Positions 6,254 through 9,365 of a DNA stretch of 9,365 nt are shown here, in pieces. The stretch spans positions 1 through 9,365 of the forward strand of contig SLNF01000125.1 of NCBI GenBank assembly GCA_007133145.1. Reading direction: 5' to 3'. The translations under genes and the position numbers were made by a program. Under the pieces are notes generated by a model. The model searched no databases and was not told the origin of the DNA. It saw only the letters and a program-made list of their open reading frames with translations. Source of the DNA: Nitriliruptorales bacterium. GTDB taxonomy: Bacteria > Actinomycetota > Nitriliruptoria > Euzebyales > Egibacteraceae. Numbering within the stretch: the stretch's first letter is position 1; every line of letters starts with the position of its first letter.

Positions 6254-6256
6254 CGG
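6247..6256. promoter_or_regulatory. 10 bp palindrome holding two overlapping stop codons
   Basis: CCGCTAGCGG is a perfect palindrome. Its central CTAG supplies TAG to the formyltransferase on the plus strand (6251-6253) and TAG to the SDR on the minus strand (6252-6250). The two genes therefore overlap tail to tail by four bases. An imperfect hairpin just before it on the plus strand (6234-6249, GAAA in the loop) could end the formyltransferase transcript inside the coding end. Confidence 0.6.
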
Positions 6257-6981
6257 TCGCGGATGTCGACGATCGCGCCGTTGTCGAGGTCCTCGTCGAG
6301 CAGCCCCCACAGCGCTGCCGCGGCGTCGTCGGGGTCGCGCAGCGAGCCGGACTCGTAGAGGTCGATGAACTTCTGGCGCGCGGGGAACCGCTCCTCGGGC
6401 GTCTCCCGGATCTCGGCCTGCATCGGTGTGGCGACGGTGCCGGGGGTCGCGGAGATGACGTGGATCCGTCCTCCGCGGGCGTCCTGCTCCTGACCCACCG
6501 CGCGGACCCAGGCGTCGACCGCGGCCTTGCCGGCGGAGTAGCTCGACCATCCCGGGTAGGGCTTGCGCGCCGCACCGCTCGAGAGCATGACGAGGTCGGC
6601 GCGACCGCCGAAGCCAGCGTCGCGCACCGCGCGGATGAAGGCGTGGCCGAGCACCTGGGGCGCGGCGGAGTTCAGGACGACGTTGTGCTCGTAGGCCACA
6701 TCGTCGACCTCCCCGGCGAAGCCGATCGGCGTGAGCGTCCCGGCGGCATGGACGAAGGCGACACGCTCGCCGTTGAAGCCCGCGAGACGCTGGGAGAAGT
6801 GCACGGCGACGTCGTGCCAGCCCTGCGGCGTGGCGAGATCGGCGGCCACGTGCTCGGCGCCGGGTGTCCCACCCGAGCGTGACAGATCGATGATATGGGG
6901 TTCGGGCAGGGGCACCGTGCGGGTGAGCGCCGCGCCGAGGCCCGACGACGCGCCGGTGATCCAGACGAGCGAGCTTGTCAC
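6250..6981 (-). CDS. Short-chain dehydrogenase/reductase, sepiapterin/benzil reductase-like
   Basis: This 243-residue classical SDR has the cofactor motif TGASSGLG (9-16), R35 after the second strand (which favours NADPH), VHAAG (77-81) in place of NNAG, catalytic S135 in MLSSGAA, and Y148/K152 in SSYSAGK. The flanking KPYPGWSSYSAGKAA, the TPMQAEIRET segment (185-194) and the LRDPDDAAAALWGLLD-like tail resemble sepiapterin reductase and the Bacillus YueD benzil reductase group. These reduce vicinal dicarbonyls; the true substrate is unknown. I chose the GTG at 6981 because GGAGG precedes it by six bases and the Rossmann motif starts eight residues later. A longer start at 7014 would run through the ribosome site. 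It is divergent from the exonuclease gene, with only 69 bp between them. Confidence 0.93.
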   Translation of the reverse strand: MTSSLVWITGASSGLGAALTRTVPLPEPHIIDLSRSGGTPGAEHVAADLATPQGWHDVAVHFSQRLAGFNGERVAFVHAAGTLTPIGFAGEVDDVAYEHNVVLNSAAPQVLGHAFIRAVRDAGFGGRADLVMLSSGAARKPYPGWSSYSAGKAAVDAWVRAVGQEQDARGGRIHVISATPGTVATPMQAEIRETPEERFPARQKFIDLYESGSLRDPDDAAAALWGLLDEDLDNGAIVDIRDR

Positions 6982-7032
6982 AGTGATCCTCCGAGGGTTG
7001 GGGGTCGGCGCCAAGCGGGGGTGCAGCGGGGG

Positions 7033-7042
7033 AGACTATCCT
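7033..7042. promoter_or_regulatory. Overlapping divergent -10 boxes for SDR and exonuclease
   Basis: On the plus strand TATCCT (7037-7042) ends eight bases before the exonuclease ATG, as expected for a leaderless transcript. On the minus strand TAGTCT (7038-7033) fits TANNNT and would give the SDR a leader of roughly 45 bases that includes its GGAGG site. The two boxes share the TA step at 7037-7038. No strong -35 is visible on either side. Confidence 0.4.
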
Positions 7043-7050
7043 GCCCCACG

Positions 7051-7914
7051 ATGGTCGATCATCTGCTGCTCGATGCCTCGAGCCTGCTCTACCGCGCGTT
7101 CTACGCACTGCCGTCGTCGATCCGCGACGAGGCGGGCCGGCCGGTCGGTGCGGTGCGCGGCTACTTCGACATGGTCACGCGGGTGCGCGCCGACCGGCGC
7201 CCCGACGTCCTCGTCCACTGCCTCGACGACGAGGAGCGTCCCGCAGCCCGCGTCGCGGCCTGGCCGGGCTACAAGGCCGAGCGCCCCGCCCCACCGCCCG
7301 AGCTCCTCGAGCAGTTCACCCTGCTGCGCGAGCTCCTCGCCGCCGCCGGCGAGCGGGTGGCCTACGCCGCCGGATGGGAGGCCGACGACGCCATCGCCGC
7401 GCTCGCCTTCGCCGCGGCCAGCGGCGACACCGTCGAGGTGCTCACCGGGGATCGGGACCTCCTCCAGCTCGTCGACGACGGCGGGCCGGTCGTGCGCGTG
7501 CTCTTCACCGAGCGCGGCGTCAGCCAGCTCGGCACCTACGATGAGGCCGCGGTCGTCGAGCGTCATGGCGTGCCCGCGGCGCGCTACGCCGACTACGCCG
7601 CGTTGCGCGGGGACCCCTCCGACGGTCTGCCGGGGGTGCGCGGGGTGGGGGAGAAGACCGCGCGGGACCTCGTCCTGCGCTTCGGTGACCTCGATGGCGT
7701 CCTGGCCGCAGCCGACGGGCTCGGCGGGCGTCTGGCCGAGCGGCTGTCGCAGTCGGCGGGCTACCTCGCGGCGATGCGCGAGGTCGTGCCACTGCGCCGC
7801 GACGTCGCCCTCACGGTCGAGGACGCCGGCGGTGACGACAGCGCGCTCGCCGCCCTCGCCGCCCAGCGGGGACTCGAGGGGGCTCTCAGGCGATTCCTCG
7901 AGGCGCGAGCATGA
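7051..7914 (+). CDS. Stand-alone 5'-3' exonuclease (FEN / DNA polymerase I N-domain family)
   Basis: The 287-residue protein matches the flap endonuclease/5' nuclease domain of DNA polymerase I but without a polymerase. Such nucleases remove 5' flaps and RNA primers during repair and lagging-strand maturation. Likely metal ligands are D8 in LLLDASSLLYRAF, D59 or D60 in HCLDDE, E110/D112/D113 in WEADDAIA, D134/D136 in TGDRDLLQL, and D188/D191 in RGDPSDGLPG. YKAER (74-78) corresponds to the conserved basic arch region, and the helix-hairpin segment LPGVRGVGEKTARDL (193-207) is the DNA-binding H3TH. Stand-alone copies are common in Actinomycetota besides full-length PolA. The ATG at 7051 lies one codon before the conserved strand and follows a -10-like box. 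The next gene overlaps its stop by four bases. Confidence 0.95.
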   Translation: MVDHLLLDASSLLYRAFYALPSSIRDEAGRPVGAVRGYFDMVTRVRADRRPDVLVHCLDDEERPAARVAAWPGYKAERPAPPPELLEQFTLLRELLAAAGERVAYAAGWEADDAIAALAFAAASGDTVEVLTGDRDLLQLVDDGGPVVRVLFTERGVSQLGTYDEAAVVERHGVPAARYADYAALRGDPSDGLPGVRGVGEKTARDLVLRFGDLDGVLAAADGLGGRLAERLSQSAGYLAAMREVVPLRRDVALTVEDAGGDDSALAALAAQRGLEGALRRFLEARA

Positions 7915-8423
7915 GCGCCCGGCGTCTGCTCCTGCCCGTCGTCGTCGCGGTCGCGATCCTCGCGGTCCTCCTGCTCGCGCGCGAGCCCGAGGCCGACCTC
8001 GAGCCGCCGCCGCGGGGTGCCGACGAGGTCGTCCTCGACCCTGAGGGTGTCCTCGACGAGACGGTGGCCGCCGCGTTCGCCGAGCTCGCCGAGCATGGCT
8101 GGGACGCCGTGGCGTTGGCCTACGAGACCCCACAGGCGGGCGAGGGGGAGGCCCAGCGGGGCGGGCGGCTGCTGCGCGAGGCATGGCAGGCCGACATCGT
8201 CGTCGTGGCCGTGGCCCGGCCGGGGGACTTCGCGAGCGAGGATGAGGACCGGCGGCGCGCGGTGGGGATCGCCGCGGAGAGCGCGCGGACGGTCCCCCCG
8301 GCGCTGCGCGAGGCCGTCGCCGACGAGGCGATGGCCGAGCCGGCCGGGCGCAACGCCTGGTCGGAGGCCTTCGTCGCCGCAGCCGACTACCTGCGCGCCG
8401 AGCTCGAGTCCGGCGGCCCCTGA
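7911..8423 (+). CDS. Membrane-anchored protein with a possible divergent TPM domain
   Basis: This 170-residue protein has an N-terminal Arg pair followed by a strong hydrophobic segment (about 6-23), then an acidic/Pro-rich linker and a soluble domain (about 38-165). With no lipobox or signal-peptidase site evident, it is probably an N-in membrane anchor with the domain outside. The order VVLDPEGVLDE, then a WDAVALAYET strand, then EAWQADIVVVAVARPGD, then a helical end resembles the TPM (YgcG/Psb32-type) fold, but conservation is weak and I treat this as a hint only. The ATG overlaps the exonuclease stop in ATGA (7911-7914), and GAGG lies some nine bases upstream, so translation is probably coupled. 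A role connected with the nuclease is not evident. The function is unknown. Confidence 0.85.
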   Translation: MSARRLLLPVVVAVAILAVLLLAREPEADLEPPPRGADEVVLDPEGVLDETVAAAFAELAEHGWDAVALAYETPQAGEGEAQRGGRLLREAWQADIVVVAVARPGDFASEDEDRRRAVGIAAESARTVPPALREAVADEAMAEPAGRNAWSEAFVAAADYLRAELESGGP

Positions 8424-8448
8424 GCCCGCGGGGTGCGCCCCCCGGCTC
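8422..8448 (+). terminator. GC-rich hairpin at the end of the TPM-like gene
   Basis: GAGCC (8422-8426) pairs with GGCTC (8444-8448), and an inner GGGG-CCCC stem with a TGCG loop continues it with small bulges. The structure begins inside the TGA stop codon (8421-8423). There is no T-run, as is usual for putative terminators in very GC-rich actinobacteria. Confidence 0.45.
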
Positions 8449-8631
8449 ACCGCAGCGCCTGGCGGGTACGGCGACCTCGCCGAGTGGCGACCAGGCGTCC
8501 ACGTCGCGGGTGATGTTGTTGGCCCTTGGACGCCGCGGCGCCCGGGCGCGGCAGGGTCTGTTGGGCCTCGGCGGCCTGCGCCGGGCCGCCGTGAGCGGCC
8601 CCACCGGCGGCGACGGTAGCCCTCGGGGTGC
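8449..8631. other. Gene-free GC-rich stretch between convergent genes
   Basis: This is most of the only roomy convergent gap in the window (235 bp between stops). It contains a 12 bp palindrome, GCGCCCGGGCGC (8538-8549), and a more A/T-containing patch near 8509-8528. A minus-strand frame across it (Ala/Gln/His-rich, ending in a very basic tail, stop near 8450) has no ATG, GTG or TTG start and is not called. I see no tRNA-like or other structured RNA. Confidence 0.5.
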
Positions 8632-8654
8632 CCGCGGGTCGACGTCGCCCGCGG
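8632..8654 (-). terminator. Hairpin terminator candidate for the J-domain gene
   Basis: CCGCGGG (8632-8638) and CCCGCGG (8648-8654) form a perfect 7 bp stem around a 9-base loop that carries the self-complementary CGACGTCG. It begins five bases beyond the stop codon of the leftward J-domain gene. There is no T-run, so termination is inferred from position and stem strength. Confidence 0.5.
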
Positions 8655-8658
8655 TGGC

Positions 8659-9054
8659 TCAGCCGAGCGCGACGAGGAAGAGCAGCCCGGCGGCGAAGGC
8701 GCCGACGCCGAAGCGCAGCGAGGCGCGGCTCACGACCTGGCGGTAGCGCTCGCGCTCGGCGTTGTAGGCCACCGTCGTGACCGTCGCGTCCCCGCGGCGG
8801 CGACTCACCCGGTCCCCGCGGACCTCCTCGCCGGCCGCGCGGATGGTGCGCAGGCGGTCGTAGGCGGCGCGGCGGGCGCTGTCGCCGAGGACCTCCCAGG
8901 CGACGTTGGCCTGGCGGGCGCGCTGCTCGGCCCGGGGGTCGTCGGGACGCGCGTCAGGGTGGGACTCACGCATGAGGCGCAGGTACGCCGCGCGGATCTC
9001 CTCGGGGGAGGCGTCCGTGCGCACGCCGAGCGCCTGGTAGTGATCGGGAAGCAT
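8659..9054 (-). CDS. J-domain protein with a C-terminal membrane anchor
   Basis: This 131-residue protein opens directly with a J domain (about 4-70): DHYQALGV, the helix around EIRAAYLRLMRESHPD with the HPD motif at 32-34 that stimulates Hsp70 (DnaK) ATPase, and the NVAWEVLGDSARRAAYDRLR helices. It lacks the G/F-rich region and zinc fingers of DnaJ, so it is not the general chaperone partner. A basic and Arg-rich linker (79-112) leads to a hydrophobic end (about 115-131), which suggests tail anchoring with the J domain in the cytoplasm. It may recruit DnaK to a membrane client. The ATG at 9054 fits the family start, and a TACCCT box on the minus strand ends seven bases upstream. It is divergent from the NAD(P)-binding gene. 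Confidence 0.93.
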   Translation of the reverse strand: MLPDHYQALGVRTDASPEEIRAAYLRLMRESHPDARPDDPRAEQRARQANVAWEVLGDSARRAAYDRLRTIRAAGEEVRGDRVSRRRGDATVTTVAYNAERERYRQVVSRASLRFGVGAFAAGLLFLVALG

Positions 9055-9061
9055 CGCACTC

Positions 9062-9067
9062 AGGGTA
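9062..9067 (-). promoter_or_regulatory. -10 box for a probable leaderless J-domain transcript
   Basis: The minus strand reads TACCCT, ending seven bases before the ATG at 9054. No Shine-Dalgarno sequence lies in the seven intervening bases (GAGTGCG). The spacing puts the transcription start at or next to the A of the ATG. Confidence 0.5.
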
Positions 9068-9150
9068 GCCGCGCGGGGGCCACACAAACCACCCCTGGGC
9101 AAGAGCGCGGGCGGGGCCGCTACGGGAGGGTGGGCGCGTTCGGTCGGGGG

Positions 9151-9156
9151 TACCGT
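9151..9156 (+). promoter_or_regulatory. -10 box for a probable leaderless transcript of the right-edge gene
   Basis: TACCGT, preceded by GGGGG, ends six bases before the ATG at 9163. The intervening CGGGCC offers no ribosome-binding site. This is the shortest of the four such spacings in the window and still fits initiation at the start codon. Confidence 0.45.
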
Positions 9157-9162
9157 CGGGCC

Positions 9163-9365
9163 ATGTCGGCTGAACGCGTCCTCATCCTCGGTGCCACCGG
9201 CTACGTCGGCGGACGGCTCGTGCCCCGCCTGCTCGAGGCGGGATACCACGTGCGCTGCCTCGTACGCACCCCGGGCAAGGTCGACGGGCTGCCGTGGGCG
9301 CGTGACGTCGAGGTCGTCGCCGGGGACCTCGCCACGGGTGAGGGCGTCGGGGAGGCCTTCGCCGA
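9163..9365 (+). CDS. NAD(P)-binding Rossmann protein, NmrA/atypical SDR type (5' part only)
   Basis: The first 67 residues are visible before the window ends. They show strand-turn-helix VLILGATGYVGGRL (6-19) with the TGxxGxxG dinucleotide motif of extended/atypical SDRs. Then comes YHVRCLVRTPGKVDGL, in which R31 and R35 after the second strand suggest NADPH, and VEVVAGDL, the usual third strand with an Asp contacting adenine. Families with this start include NmrA-like regulators, NDUFA9-like proteins and DUF2867-containing oxidoreductases of about 300-500 residues. The remainder is needed to choose among them. The ATG at 9163 immediately precedes the conserved strand. Confidence 0.9.
   Translation, partial: MSAERVLILGATGYVGGRLVPRLLEAGYHVRCLVRTPGKVDGLPWARDVEVVAGDLATGEGVGEAFA

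Noticed and set aside
5675..7108. 477-codon minus-strand open frame
   Set aside because: It overlaps the formyltransferase antisense and the SDR in another frame, and the product is Arg/Gly/Ala low complexity.
7036..8604. 522-codon minus-strand open frame opposite the exonuclease and TPM-like genes
   Set aside because: The plus strand carries convincing nuclease motifs and an ATGA-coupled partner. The antisense product has no recognisable fold.
8424..8658. Possible small basic protein on the minus strand in the convergent gap
   Set aside because: The frame has a plausible basic tail but no ATG, GTG or TTG start and no ribosome-binding site, and two hairpins occupy its ends.
1..9365. Defence, mobile-element, CRISPR or toxin-antitoxin system
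   Set aside because: No transposase, integrase, repeat array, nuclease-helicase pairing or small toxin-antitoxin pair is visible. The FEN nuclease and TetR are ordinary chromosomal types.

Overview
This 9.4 kb window is an ordinary, gene-dense stretch of chromosome from a very GC-rich bacterium, most likely an actinomycetote. The evidence is the near-exclusive use of G or C at third codon positions, GTG starts, a stand-alone FEN-type 5'-3' exonuclease, an actinobacterial-style TetR regulator, and genes with a -10 box directly in front of the ATG, as in leaderless transcripts. I cannot name the genus. A deep-branching lineage such as Nitriliruptoria or Acidimicrobiia is a guess only. There is no tRNA, rRNA, CRISPR array, transposase or phage gene, and no defence-system signature.

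Layout, left to right. Positions 1-191 are intergenic and appear to hold a -35 box facing out of the left edge. Next come leucyl aminopeptidase (pepA-type, minus, 192-1682); a small membrane-anchored zinc-ribbon protein, apparently with an ATC start (plus, 1826-2125); phosphoglycerate mutase (gpmA, minus, 2137-2751); a HAD phosphatase/phosphomutase (plus, 2905-3594); a TetR regulator (minus, 3610-4230) downstream of a polyphosphate kinase 2 (minus, 4269-5132); a formyltransferase with an Fmt-like C-terminal domain (plus, 5297-6253); a sepiapterin-reductase-like SDR (minus, 6250-6981); a 5'-3' exonuclease (plus, 7051-7914) overlapping a membrane-anchored TPM-like protein (plus, 7911-8423); a tail-anchored J-domain protein (minus, 8659-9054); and the start of an NmrA/atypical-SDR protein (plus, 9163 to the right edge).

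Orientation alternates almost perfectly, so the window is a chain of divergent promoter regions (about 70-165 bp) and tight convergent 3' ends (11 bp, 15 bp, a 4 bp overlap, and one 235 bp gap). Only two same-strand pairs exist: PPK2 with TetR, and exonuclease with the TPM-like gene. Translation signals fall into two classes. Six genes have strong Shine-Dalgarno boxes. Four have a TANNNT box ending 6-8 bp before the ATG and no well-placed Shine-Dalgarno, which predicts leaderless mRNAs.

Most genes are independent housekeeping functions: peptide turnover, glycolysis, phosphate-ester and polyphosphate metabolism, and DNA repair or replication. I see no single multi-gene system. The least explained items are the formyltransferase that lacks the tRNA-binding loop, the zinc-ribbon membrane protein with a non-canonical start, and the membrane protein translationally coupled to the exonuclease.
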